Shown here one piece after another: positions 1-10,532 of a stretch of DNA of 15,013 nt; position 1 is the stretch's first letter; every line of letters starts with the position of its first letter. The position numbers were made by a program, and so were the translations under genes. This DNA is from Hamiltosporidium magnivora. Its lineage: Eukaryota; Microsporidia; Dubosqiidae. The DNA lies in contig PITI01000304.1 in NCBI GenBank assembly GCA_004325065.1, positions 1-15,013 on the forward strand. The letters are read 5' to 3'. The notes under the pieces are model-generated. The model was not told where the DNA came from and ran no database searches. It worked only from the letters and a program-made list of their open reading frames with translations.

Positions 1-2627
1 AGTTTTGATTATCTTAAACAGCTAGTAAATATATATTTAAATTGTATTTCTATTATAAAAACATTTTATATGGTTGTTTTTAATTGCCTAATTAACAGAA
101 ACAATGCCAATTTATACTATAGTATATAAATCCGTTCTTTTGTTTTTATACTTTGATCTAATGCCCATTTAGCCTCGCACAAATAGATCATTATGAAAGA
201 TAGTAAATTTTTGTTGCCAATATGTAATTAAGAATTAAATTCTAAAATTTTTGAGTATTATAAAGATTTAAAGATTAAATTCAAAATTTGTAAACGCTGA
301 TCTCATCTATTGATACAATTTAAAAAATAATTTGATACGATAATTCAAAATACTATAATTACTATAAATTTGCATATTTAGTACAGAAGACATATTGAGT
401 CACACGCAACTGGTGAAAAATGCACATTTGTGTACCAATTTATGATAAAAAATATATATTTATTTTTTATACAATTCATTTACAGTTATAAAACATAGCT
501 AGAGCCTGAATTTTATTTCTAAAGTTCATAGAAATCTTTTTGACTTAAAAATTACGTATATTAGTTACTGATGGAGATACGAAGCAGACAGCAATCATTA
601 TTCGTTTAATTTGCTAGTAACATATACTAAATTTATAAAAGACATGGAACATGAATTATCGATATTGAACTGTGATATTCAGAAGAATCTGTTTCAAAAC
701 TTTCAATAATCACTTAGATAACCACTCTTTTTGGCTTGAATTAGTCGTTAACAAGTGGTTTACAAATAATCAATTTAGATGCATTTTTAAGAAACCAGAG
801 CAAAACGTTAAATTTATTGTGTAAAAGTTTAAAGTAGCAGATAAAACAAGTATTTGTATACTAGAAATATAATAAGCTAAGTCCAGGATGTTATATTTGA
901 TTAAAAATGTAACAACGGGTATCAAAGCATCTCCGTGGACAGGTTTACAAAAATAAGATTTCTGAAATCTAAAGAAGAAAAAAAAACCAATAATATATTT
1001 ATCAGGTAACATATAAACCAGAAAAAAAACTTAGCAAAGAAATATTCATTTATAAAACTCTTTAGTGTTTATAAAAATGCAAGATAGGAAAATAAAGTAT
1101 AAATGAGAAATCGAATAACAAAAAAAAAACATGAAAATTAATTGATAATGAAAAATCGAATGCAAAAGCAATTTTTCTCAAATTTTTAGAATATTTTGTA
1201 ATATTACCATTTAAAGTATGAATAATTAAGTTTTTAGAGATTTGGTTGATATAAGATTATTTTAATTTGAATTATAGGCTCTGATAATGTGCTGCAAATC
1301 AATTTTTATATAAATTTGAATTCCATTATTCTCATGTGATTTGATATCAAAGTTAGCAGAACAGAAAAAACACATGATATATAAATTGCTTGGAAATAAA
1401 AGGTTGTAAAAATCAAAAGATATTTTCGATAACCAAAATTACAATCAAAAACTCGCCTAGGAATTATCTAAATCTTAAATTTACTTTTATAATTTCAATT
1501 ATAACCCAAAATTAAGGACTGTTCGTTTTTTTTCTCACTTGAATTATGACTTACGCATTCTAAAAGCCATAAACTTAACAATTTTCATCAACAAAAAATT
1601 CAATTTTATATCATTAATATAGTGTTTAAATTAAAATGTATTAAATGCCAAGTAGTTTTATTTATATTTGATTAAATTGTTTGTTTTTCGTCTCTCCAGT
1701 TTTATCTTAGAATTCCGTGATATTTGACTTTCCTCTATATTTTGAATCAATACCTCGACTGATGTATTTTAATATATAATTTAAGGCAACAATTCAATAT
1801 CTCATTTGATTAACGCATCTTATTTTATGTGTATTTTAGTCAACGTATAGAGTGATTGTATATTTTCACGTTTGTATTGAATTTCTAGATATTCTTTTCT
1901 GATTTCTTTCCGGATTATTTTATACTCAATTTCTCTTTCTTGATCGAAAGAAATAAACCCGACAGCTTTGTAGTACCATCGACTGATGTGTATCGCTATT
2001 TACTGGTATAATATAATATTTAAGATTTATTTTTATATTTTGTTATAATGAAAGTTCATTTTATAACAATAAATACTTTACCATGCTATGCCTATAAACA
2101 AAACCAACTGTCATCTTACCGGCTAGCAAGCGTTAATTTTTAAGTTTCTTGGTTTTTAATATTAGAAGCGTTTCCGATGAATAAATGAAAAATCAATTAT
2201 ATTTTTTTAAATACATTCACTAAACTAATAGATAATAGAAGTAAATGAATATATCAGTTTTTGCAATAAAACAAAAGAAATCTTTAGCTTTGCAAGGCTT
2301 TTTTTGTCAAACAACAAAACCATTGTTAAGATATAAAAATTTAGTTTTTAATCGTTTTTCGTATTAAAAAAACAAAGGAAAAACTTTTCAAATAAAATTT
2401 CTTATCTTATATTGATTTAATCTAATTTATTATAAATTTAAAGAAATGAATAAATGATTTTTTCTGAAGTATTTTGAAAGTGAAGTACTAGAATGTTTTT
2501 ACATTATAATAACGTTATAAACTATTAGTTGCCACAAAAACGATGTTATTAAATTGCTATCAGATAATATAATTTTTTAATTTAATATTCTTAATAAAAT
2601 ATTTAAATATCCTTAATTAATCATATT
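1..2627. other. AT-rich intergenic DNA, no supported gene
   Basis: I see no gene, RNA gene or transposon end here. All six frames are broken by stops every few codons, as expected at this base composition. The only ATG-started frame of any length is an 80-codon one on the minus strand (770-1012), judged to be chance. The one structure above background is the GC-containing direct repeat at 1751-1989. Confidence 0.6.
1751..1989. repeat. Dispersed direct repeat around TCGACTGATGT
   Basis: The 11-mer TCGACTGATGT occurs at 1755-1765 and again at 1979-1989, each copy preceded by TACC (with one extra A in the second copy). Both are followed within 50 bases by similar AT-rich strings ending in TTTAAG. 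With five G/C bases in a strongly A/T background, an exact second copy 224 bases away is unlikely by chance. The likeliest reading is a decayed local duplication or the remains of a small repeat element. Its function is unknown. Confidence 0.4.
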
Positions 2628-4970
2628 ATGAATGTCTATAGATATATGAGAATGAACATGGTTTTCAATGGATATATTTTTATTTGGATCTATATATGGT
2701 ATAAAATCATATCATTTGAACAGATAAATGCTAGAAAATTTAGATATAGGTTTAAAAGAAACGAAAATTCCGAAATTCTTTTTTTTTGCTGTGAAAAAAT
2801 GTCTAATGAAGTACTTAATGAAGACTATGAAATATTTTTTTTTGCTGATGCGAATTTAGAATCCTATTATGAAGAAAACCCTATATTTATTTACCGTGAA
2901 GATAACTTTATTCAATTTGAACTCTTAAACAGTTTTTTAGTATCAAGTGCATCAGAAAATGAAGCTAGAAATGGAATGATTCAATGTGGGAATGAATTAT
3001 CTTATTTTCTGAAATTATCTAAAGATATAACAGAGATACCGAATAATCTTGATAATCATCAATTCAAATATATGCTGATTTTATTAAAATTCTTAAAAGC
3101 AGTAGAGAATAAAAACTTCTTCGAATTCTATCAGGCTTTAATCTGCCAATATTTCTTTCATCAAAATGATGGTGCAAGAAGGAATGAATATTTCGATTTT
3201 GAAAAAATATTTAATTCTAATTTTCTTACCAGAATAGATTTTTCGATTAAGAAAAATATATTTTCTACTTTTTTAAATTCTTATATGATAAATTATGAAT
3301 TTCATAATGGAAATCTAATTTTATTTGAAAATTCCAGAAAATTTTATGATGTTGCACTTTTCGATGAAAATATTCCGTTTAAGAATTTATTGATTACCGA
3401 TTTTAGAGTATTTTGTATTTTAGAAAATATTTTAAAAGATACTAACACACGTAAAATTTTTAAACTTTTATTAAATGAAACAAACATAAAATCTTTAATA
3501 ATAAATAGTTATAAAGGATGCGAAATATTTGATCGTAATTTACACTTCTTTATTCTTTCAATCCACACTTTTAAATCAATAGTTATGGCAAATTTTATCA
3601 AATTTTCTTTATTCTTTATATCTAAACTGAAAGCGGTCTTTGAATTAAACATAGAATATCTAAGTTTAAAAAATATAGTAGTTTCAAAAAGCATCCTGGG
3701 TTTATTTTTAAAAAAAGGTGGACTTAAAGGTCTGGTGCTATACAATGTAAATATAATGGAACATTATGGTTTTACTGATGTGTACTCAGCTTCAAATGAA
3801 ACATTGCATTTTATCGATTTTAAAAACGTTTTTATTGGCGTTAACAGGTGGAATAATTTTTTTTCGAGCGCAAATGTCAGTAAAATTATACTTCTTTTTC
3901 GATCAATAATTGCAGAAGAGTATTTTTTGCAGGAATTTAAGAATTTAAATCGTAAAATGAATGTCGTGTATTTCAAAGCACAGTTTTGCTTCCGAAAAAT
4001 ATCAAAATCTTTTATCAAGTGCTTAAACAACTTTGAACACCTAAAAACTTTGAAACTTAAAGGAAATTTAACGGTTGAAAAAGATAAATTATATTTGTGC
4101 CAAGTTATTGAAAATATGAAAAAGCTAAAATATCTAGAAATATGCCAACTGAGTTATGAGTTTGAATCCTTTTCATTATTATTAAAATTTTCTAAAATAA
4201 AAGCTTTGCACTTAGAAAACATATTTTTTGACAATGATACTCTTTTGGTTAGTTTATTTGAAAATAATAGATTTCTTATTAAGCTTGTATTAAAGAAAAT
4301 AACGATTAGTCAGCTTTGTTTAGAAGAAATTTTTAAATTAGAAAATTTAAAAATATTAAAACTACAATTCTGTACCATTAAACCAAATATAAATTGTGCT
4401 AATATTAATTTTAATTCAAAAAATATCAATTATTTAAATCTCGACGGGACCAGTTTAGAAGAAATAAAAAATTTCAATATTTTTAGTCAACTTGATTCTC
4501 TTGAATATATATATCTATGGAAATGCAATTATTTGCTTGTGAATTTATCAATGTTTAGTTTTTTATGCAATTTAAAGTTGAAAATTATTTCCTATGAATA
4601 TAATGATTTGTATTTTAATGATTTGAATAGAATCAAAAAAATTGAAGTTTTGGAAGAATTAATTCTTTGTGGATGTAAATTCAATGACTGCAGTTTTTGT
4701 AATTTAGGTAATGATTGCGGCTTTTTTAATTCTCTTGTAAATTTAAATTTGTCTTTTGTCAGGATAAAAATTGAAGATCTTATATATTTAAAAAATTTTA
4801 AAAATTTGACCAAAATATCGATCGAATTAGACGATTTGAATTTAAATATTGCAAAGTTTATCTTCGTATCTTTACCAATCATTCAGATTGTAACAAATTT
4901 TGTAACCGAGGATATTAACTACAATGAAATTTGTAGATATCTGAATGAAAAAAATATTGAAATTTTTTAA
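2628..4970 (+). CDS. Leucine-rich-repeat protein with hydrophobic N-terminus
   Basis: This is an intact, intronless 780-codon frame. I do not recognise it as an orthologue of any named protein. Residues 12-28 are strongly hydrophobic (FIWIYIWY), preceded by R5 and R8, which suggests a signal peptide or signal anchor and so secretion or the endomembrane route. Residues 30-280 match no domain I know. From about 287 to 735 an LxxLxL-type core recurs with first positions near 287, 315, 342, 366, 393, 417, 444, 472, 500, 524, 550, 574, 600, 625, 646, 675, 703 and 727: about 18 degenerate LRRs with mean spacing about 26. Clear examples are LENLKILKL (571-579) and IEVLEELIL (672-680). There is no F-box, kinase or other catalytic domain, so a ligand-binding or scaffold role is inferred. 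The ATG at 2628 is the first after an in-frame stop. M11, or M58 (codon at 2799), could also be the start, but M58 would lose the hydrophobic segment. LRR proteins form large lineage-specific families in microsporidia. I am sure it is coding; the role is unknown. Confidence 0.9.
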   Translation: MNVYRYMRMNMVFNGYIFIWIYIWYKIISFEQINARKFRYRFKRNENSEILFFCCEKMSNEVLNEDYEIFFFADANLESYYEENPIFIYREDNFIQFELLNSFLVSSASENEARNGMIQCGNELSYFLKLSKDITEIPNNLDNHQFKYMLILLKFLKAVENKNFFEFYQALICQYFFHQNDGARRNEYFDFEKIFNSNFLTRIDFSIKKNIFSTFLNSYMINYEFHNGNLILFENSRKFYDVALFDENIPFKNLLITDFRVFCILENILKDTNTRKIFKLLLNETNIKSLIINSYKGCEIFDRNLHFFILSIHTFKSIVMANFIKFSLFFISKLKAVFELNIEYLSLKNIVVSKSILGLFLKKGGLKGLVLYNVNIMEHYGFTDVYSASNETLHFIDFKNVFIGVNRWNNFFSSANVSKIILLFRSIIAEEYFLQEFKNLNRKMNVVYFKAQFCFRKISKSFIKCLNNFEHLKTLKLKGNLTVEKDKLYLCQVIENMKKLKYLEICQLSYEFESFSLLLKFSKIKALHLENIFFDNDTLLVSLFENNRFLIKLVLKKITISQLCLEEIFKLENLKILKLQFCTIKPNINCANINFNSKNINYLNLDGTSLEEIKNFNIFSQLDSLEYIYLWKCNYLLVNLSMFSFLCNLKLKIISYEYNDLYFNDLNRIKKIEVLEELILCGCKFNDCSFCNLGNDCGFFNSLVNLNLSFVRIKIEDLIYLKNFKNLTKISIELDDLNLNIAKFIFVSLPIIQIVTNFVTEDINYNEICRYLNEKNIEIF

Positions 4971-7212
4971 TATCTTCACTGTTTTACACCCCAGTAATCA
5001 AAAAATTTCGATTTTATCTAAAGATGAGATATAATACATGTGTATTCATTTTATGTGAATACTTCAATAAAACTCTTAAAATTTATATATTGTAAACTCT
5101 AATCCGATTTTATTTTTTTAATATTTATAATTATAGATAAGCAACGCACAAATATATAAAAGTGCTTAATCATATACAATTTACTGCTATGTACCAAGCC
5201 TTCTTTATTTGCTATTGGCACTTAAATGTGTTTTCCGGTGCGAATATTCTCTTTGTGCAATGTTGAAATTTATGATTATTGCAAATAGATAGTAGGTATC
5301 AAAATAGAATCTATAAACATCGCAAATTATGAGCTAAAACCAGATTTATCTATAGTAAACACTAAGAAAGGAGTTTGAACATTGATTATTTATTAAAAAT
5401 TTTCAAATTCTCAACATTAATTGAAAGATATTATCGAGTTGAAGAACCATTGGTTCCAAGCATGTGTCTTAAGTATTTGGTGGCTATAATAAAAAAAGAA
5501 TTTTGATCTGTGTTTTGATTCTTTATTGGAATCATATTTTGCTCATCCGTATCAATATGTAGTTTGGTATTCGATTGTCCAAATATTTGCAGTTTTTTCA
5601 TGTCTCATCTAAAGCTAGATGCTATAACTGCCAAAATATGCTCAGCACACTTTTTTTTTCAATTTATTTTATTTCAGTGTTGCTAGTTATTGTTTTTTTA
5701 ATGTTACTTGCTGGTAAGATTTGTTTCATCTGATTGGGTCTAAAAAAAGCCAGAAATTTGAATTTTTTGTATAAATACTTTTGTACTGAAAAATCAAAAC
5801 GCAAACTAGATATTTATGCAATGTAAGTATTCATGGTAAAAAAAACGGGTTTTTTTAACAATAATCAGATAAAATAAATTTTTTACTTTGAATAAGTACG
5901 GTCATGTGTGTTCAATGTATACAAAATCAAAAAAGCTATGAAAATATATTTGACACCCGCCCATAGAAAATGTAACTTTTTTATAATTTTATTTTTCTAT
6001 TAACAAAGGTTTCGATTTCAAGTTTATTTATAAACTATTTTCGGCGTTTTAATGTACGAAATTGAGTTGATTTTTCAAATTTCGATTAATGAAAAATACC
6101 TATAAAATGCTGTATTGATAGTAGCTCCAGGAGTGATTAAATACATTAAAATCGCGCTCTTTTCGACATATTTTTTTAAACTAGCATCGCAACTATAGGA
6201 TATTTATTAAGTTTTTTTCTATTTAAATATCTTATTAAATCGAATTTGGTTCACTTTATCATTGCATCTTGATTTTCTCACTTAAGTTATACAGAAGTAA
6301 ATAAAAATCAAAATTTCGTTCCATGAGTCCCATCAAGTTCTTAGGTTTTAATGTATTTTCTTACATATAAATGGTATTGTTATCTATATTACCTCTCATA
6401 CTTTTAAAATAAGTAGTTTTTTTCTTTTGTTTCTTAGACATTTTTGATTAGATATTTAAAACCACCAACATTGGTTCTAAGGTAATACATTTTAATACTA
6501 GATTAGAGCGTTCTTTCTTATATCATTTTTAACTGGATTAACTCTTTCAGCATACCAATCCAAAAAAAATCTAGTACTTTTACTATGATATGAAACAAAT
6601 ATAGCAAAATTTACAACCATCTAGATTTTCGTAAAATTTATTCGTTTAATGATTTTTGATTCAAATATCAAAATTATTATTAAATTATTTTATTTCAAAA
6701 AACATAGTTATACTTTTCTAGCCAATAATTTTAGAAAAGCAAATATTCACAATAATTATAAATAGAATGAAAATGATGGATTTTACAAACATAAAATTTA
6801 TATTTGAAGTTGCTTTTAACAAAACGGTTATAATTTCATCTTCCTAAAATGTTAATATAAAGATTTTTAAATAAATAAAAAAATCGTGTAATAGGATTAT
6901 ATTATATGAACATAGTTTACCATTAAATTTAAATCATCGATTTATAAGATATAATATGAATTATCCAATCTTCAGTTAAAAAATCAAATTATTTGTTTCA
7001 ATAACTAATTTGATAGCCAATATATGTTTTCAAGATCATTAAGAGCATATTTTATACACTTTCTAGGGAGCATTCTTTTTAATATCAAGAGAATCGCTGT
7101 TGTCATTTTTTATATATTATAGAAAGCAGTCAGGAAAATATCTTTTTAATATTCAACTACAAAATATCAAATATTCGTATCTTCGGCATTTAAGATAACT
7201 CTCATTTTTATT
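4971..7212. other. AT-rich intergenic DNA between LRR gene and hAT element
   Basis: I find no gene or RNA here. The stretch 5366-5503 (+) stays open for 46 codons and contains a somewhat GC-richer part (about 5440-5490), but it has no ATG near its start and matches nothing I know. The segment may hold relics too decayed to read. Confidence 0.55.
5066..5071 (+). promoter_or_regulatory. Possible polyadenylation signal AATAAA
   Basis: A canonical AATAAA lies about 96 bases after the stop codon of the LRR gene, a plausible distance for 3'-end formation of its transcript. In DNA this rich in A and T the hexamer arises often by chance, so this is a suggestion only. Confidence 0.25.
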
Positions 7213-7219
7213 ATTTAAT
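7213..7219. repeat. Left target-site duplication (ATTTAAT) of hAT copy
   Basis: ATTTAAT directly abuts the left terminus at 7220. The same seven bases directly follow the right terminus at 8007-8013. hAT elements make 8-bp target duplications, so this is the expected footprint with one end base changed. An AT-only 7-mer could match by chance, but the exact adjacency to both termini makes that less likely. Confidence 0.6.
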
Positions 7220-7235
7220 CTAGGGTCTCCAAACT
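7220..7235 (+). repeat. Left terminal inverted repeat of hAT copy
   Basis: CTAGGGTCTCCAAACT pairs with the inverted sequence at 7991-8006 at 12 of 16 positions, including the whole inner CAAACT. The leading C next to the duplicated ATTTAAT defines the left boundary. Confidence 0.75.
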
Positions 7236-7255
7236 TTTTGGCTCGCGTGCTCCAT

Positions 7256-7292
7256 TGAGTTCTAAAAAAAAGTCCCGCGCGCCAAGAACTCA
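7256..7292. repeat. Subterminal hairpin in hAT copy
   Basis: TGAGTTCT (7256-7263) is the exact reverse complement of AGAACTCA (7285-7292), with a 21-base spacer that includes the GC-rich run CCCGCGCGCC. It lies just inside the left terminus. Subterminal repeats are often transposase-binding sites in hAT elements; that role here is inference. Confidence 0.5.
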
Positions 7293-7429
7293 CTAATTTT
7301 TATGTCACCATACTGAATAATATTTCTGCAATTTTAATTATAAATAGTTTGAAATTAAAATTTTAAAGTTTCATATAGATGTTTCTTAAGGTAAACATGT
7401 ATATTAACCATATTTTTATATTTAATTAG

Positions 7430-7624
7430 GCAAATAATTCACTAAAATTTTATAAGAATTTTCCCACTACGCAATTCAATCATGTTCATAAATTCTCTCG
7501 CAGTTTTATTTCCGCTTTCAGCTCTACCTATTTGTGCGAAGAAACATTCTCTAAAATGAAATGCAAAAAACATTTTACAGATCTAAATTAACATATAACA
7601 CTTGAATTCGTTACGGTAAATCTC
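7430..7624 (+). pseudogene. hAT transposase relic, C-terminal dimerisation domain
   Basis: On the plus strand, codons 7430-7588 are open for 53 residues, then meet TAA at 7589 and remain alignable to about 7624. The open part contains FYKNFP, then FSSTYLCEETFSKMK (codons from 7517), then a KKHFTDLN tail. This is the signature order of the hAT C-terminal dimerisation domain (Pfam Dimer_Tnp_hAT: F-G-S-T-Y-x-C-E-x-x-F-S-x-M-K, then L-T-D-E/D-x-L). After the stop, HITLEFVTVNL keeps the family spacing. There is no start codon, and the DDE catalytic part is absent from the element, so this is a dead fragment. The orientation is the same as the element as drawn. Confidence 0.8.
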
Positions 7625-7990
7625 TAAGAGTAAATCTAACCCACAATTTCCACAAATTATAACCTAGAAATCTCAACATATCAATCTCATTTATAATAAA
7701 TTATGCCATATATTTTTTTTATTTCATTTTGATTTTTTACTATAAAATAATAAAAAAAATAACTGCTAGTTTAAAAAAATAGTGAAAACTCTATGAATCT
7801 TCCTTGTATTACAAATTCATGTCTAAATTTCTATATTTCAATTTTTTTTGTAGATTTATCTATATTCTTTTATTTTATTTCCGTATTTTTTTAAAAAATC
7901 TACTTGATAGAAAAATCGTAGCTATTCAGAAAAATGTGGCCACCGGCCTGATGAAAAGTGACCGCAGGTCAGATTTGGCCCGCAGCCCGT

Positions 7991-8006
7991 AGTTTGTAGA
8001 GCCCGG
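7991..8006 (-). repeat. Right terminal inverted repeat of hAT copy
   Basis: AGTTTGTAGAGCCCGG is the inverted partner of the left terminus (12 of 16 matches). It is followed immediately by the duplicated ATTTAAT. Confidence 0.75.
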
Positions 8007-8013
8007 ATTTAAT
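8007..8013. repeat. Right target-site duplication (ATTTAAT) of hAT copy
   Basis: This is the second copy of the 7-bp direct repeat found at 7213-7219, directly after the element's right terminus. Confidence 0.6.
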
Positions 8014-10532
8014 TGATATGTATTAAAGTTGCACGAATTAGAAGAAACGTAAATTATGATATTTCAACTAAAAATATTAAAGAACTAATGATATTATTAA
8101 ATATTATCAAACTAGTATTTTTACAATGTTTTTATAATAAGTTTCTTATGCGATAAAAAAGGACGTTATCGAAGTTTATCCAAGTAGTAAACCTCTACTA
8201 GATACAAAAAACAATAGTCTTTGAAAATCGATTGGACAAAGTTCTTAAAAATGAAGATAAATCGAGTCAATATTTTTCATAAATCTATTTTGCTTTTTAA
8301 ATGTCTTAAAATAACTTTAATATGGGAACTTCTGATTGCCTTATTCTTATTTAATTAGGTAAGAATTAAAAGAATCCTCTATATTTTACAAGTTATTAAC
8401 CTTCATAATAACTTTAAAGCACTGAATAAAACTTAAATTATACTCATTTATACCATAAAAATAACCACGAGCAAAGAACAATGGACATAAATATTATAAT
8501 ATTGCTAATTATAAAAGTTGACTTCTACCTTTATTTATTACATAAGGCAAATCTACTGTATTAAAATAGAATATAAATAGAAATCCCAATAATCTGAGCA
8601 ATGAAAAATCAATATAAATAAATATATTGCTTCATTATCCAATTTTGTTTTTGAAATTTTAAACATATATTTAGACTGCAAGAAACATGGAATTTAAATA
8701 TTCAAAAGATTCGAGATTCAGCCAAATCCAAATAAAAAAATTTATAAATCAAATTAGATAATATTGTATCAGATAAACAATAAAAATTTTTGAATATACT
8801 TCTTTTCTAGTTCAAATATAAAACTTTCAAAGTTATAAAAGATTTTTTAACAGACTAAGATTCAGTTGAGTCGAATGATATAACGAATACTCAAATAACT
8901 TAAATTTAATTAAAATACCCAAGAAATTTAGATTTTTAGTTTGATAAATGAATAAAAATTGGTTAAACATAAATAAATTTATAGTTTTTTTTGTTATATA
9001 ATTGTTTTTTCTTAAAAAGAGTTATTGATGTTGATAAATATAATTCATACAATAAATTTAAATTGCTTGTAAATATTTCTTAATTTAATCTAAGTTTTAA
9101 ACCAATTAAGATACTTTTTAAGTGGTAAAAATGTGAAATCTAAATACTCTAGAGAAATTTATTATAGATGGCTGGAAATATACTTTTCAACTCCAAGATA
9201 TAATTTTAAGATAAATTCTTCTAAATAAAATACATATCGATATAAGGAATTCATTTGAGTTATGGTATCTTAAGATATTAAAATAATAAAATTAACCGCT
9301 AACTTAAGTTTTGATTTCGGTTTCGCTTTTATTTTCCTATATTTGTACTTATTGGCTGAAATATTCAGTATTTGAAAATTCGATAAATTTATTGAGGTTT
9401 ATAGAATTTTTGTGTATTTTGTGTTAAAAAGTATAAGAGAACGTGTTTTTATACTAATACTTGTTATCTTTATTGTATTTCATAACTCTTATTGGCATAG
9501 TATTAATTTAGAACTGTTTAAACCCTTGATAAAGTTTTTCTTTTTGTTTTTCCTTCAGTATTCACACATCATATTCATTTTGAAGTATTTTACGTTTTTT
9601 TAAAAAAATATTGTTTAGGCCACATTAAACTAATTTTTCACAGTAATTCGATTTCAAAACATAAAAGAATCCTTAGATAAATCTTTCTATAAAAATATTT
9701 AAAAAAATTAACTAACGCTTTTATGTTCTGATTTACATATAACTATCTAGTAAATAAACCTTTTGGCCTGAATAAGTGAATTTTTTAAAATTAACTAATG
9801 AATCATCCGTTTTGCTCAATAATGGAAATATTAACTACCAATTTTTTAATAGTAAAAAGATACTTTATTATGAAAAAAGGTTGTATTATAAATATTATAA
9901 AGCTTTAAATAAATAATCAGAAGAAATAATGTACTAAACTTTATAAAAAAAACTGCAAATTTAACAGATAAAAATTAAAACAATTCTTATTACTATTTTA
10001 TATTTTAAAAATTATTCTTCTGTACAAATTATAAGATCTAAAATGTATAATTTTTATTGTAAAAATGAAACAGGAAAAAATTAAAATCTAAAGTACATAG
10101 ATATTTAGCACCGAGGAATTTATTTTTTTATTTTTTTCTCGTATTGAAATATTCTTATAATTATTGAAGCGCATTTTGACAAAGAAAGCACGAAGTATGC
10201 TTTTTACTTGCATTTATTTGTAATTAAAGTACCAAATTTTTTACTTTTAATTGTTTTTATATTGTATTAATTTATCATCTTAGGCATAAATCTTCATTAC
10301 AAAAACGATTATTATGAGTATAGATTCTTGATTTTTTTTGGAAATCTATGTAATTTTACTAAAAATCCTAAAGAAACTAAATAGTTTTAAAAAAATGCAA
10401 AAATTAGTCTGATTAATTAAATTTTGTTGCTATATTAAATTAAAATATTTTTTTATCAATAAAAAAAATTCATAGAATATTTCAATTATTAGCTTTAATG
10501 ATTTAAACCTCAGAAAAATAATGTTGGAGAAA
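8014..10532. other. AT-rich intergenic DNA, no supported gene
   Basis: About 2.5 kb of almost pure A/T sequence lies between the hAT copy and the 3' end of the trehalase gene. No ATG-started frame of note, RNA gene or transposon terminus was found. The open frame 9412-9603 begins with GTG, contains no ATG and encodes a low-complexity hydrophobic string, so it is not credible as a eukaryotic gene. On the minus strand the trehalase 3' flank has ATTAAA (10494-10499) but no near AATAAA. Confidence 0.6.

Larger units (their letters stand above)
7220..8006 (+). mobile_element. Internally deleted hAT-superfamily transposon, 787 bp
   Basis: The left end reads CTAGGGTCTCCAAACT and the right end, read inwards on the minus strand, CCGGGCTCTACAAACT: 12 of 16 bases agree. 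Both resemble the widespread hAT terminus of the CAGGGGTCTCCAAACT type. The right subterminal part contains TTTGGCCCGCAGCCCGTAGT, also typical of these elements. The copy is flanked by ATTTAAT on both sides. Autonomous hAT elements are usually 2.5-4 kb, so most of the transposase gene is missing; only the C-terminal dimerisation region survives near 7430-7624, with stops. It cannot make its own transposase. The termini are much GC-richer than the surroundings. The 62-codon frame starting at TTG 7804 runs through the right end and is not a gene. Confidence 0.8.

Noticed and set aside
770..1012. 80-codon ATG-started frame on the minus strand
   Set aside because: The composition is that of translated AT-rich noise, with a run of F and no motif. 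One frame this long is about what chance gives in 15 kb at this base composition. A conserved homologue would change my mind.
3509..4882. Minus-strand frames inside the LRR gene
   Set aside because: They are shadows of the long plus-strand coding frame, with no independent support.
5366..5503. 46-codon open stretch on the plus strand with a GC-richer middle (about 5440-5490)
   Set aside because: There is no ATG near the start and no motif. It might be a relic, but nothing identifies it.
5835..5859. A-run/T-run hairpin around ACGGG
   Set aside because: Homopolymer pairing of this kind is common in this base composition and carries no evidence of function.
7804..7992. 62-codon frame on the plus strand ending near the hAT terminus
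   Set aside because: It begins with TTG and runs into the non-coding subterminal region of the transposon.
8709..8728. B-box-like GATTCGAGATT of a tRNA
   Set aside because: The flanks do not form a T-stem, and no acceptor or D-arm is found at the right distance.
9412..9603. 63-codon hydrophobic frame on the plus strand
   Set aside because: It begins with GTG and contains no ATG. The strings of F, I and L are typical of T-rich DNA.
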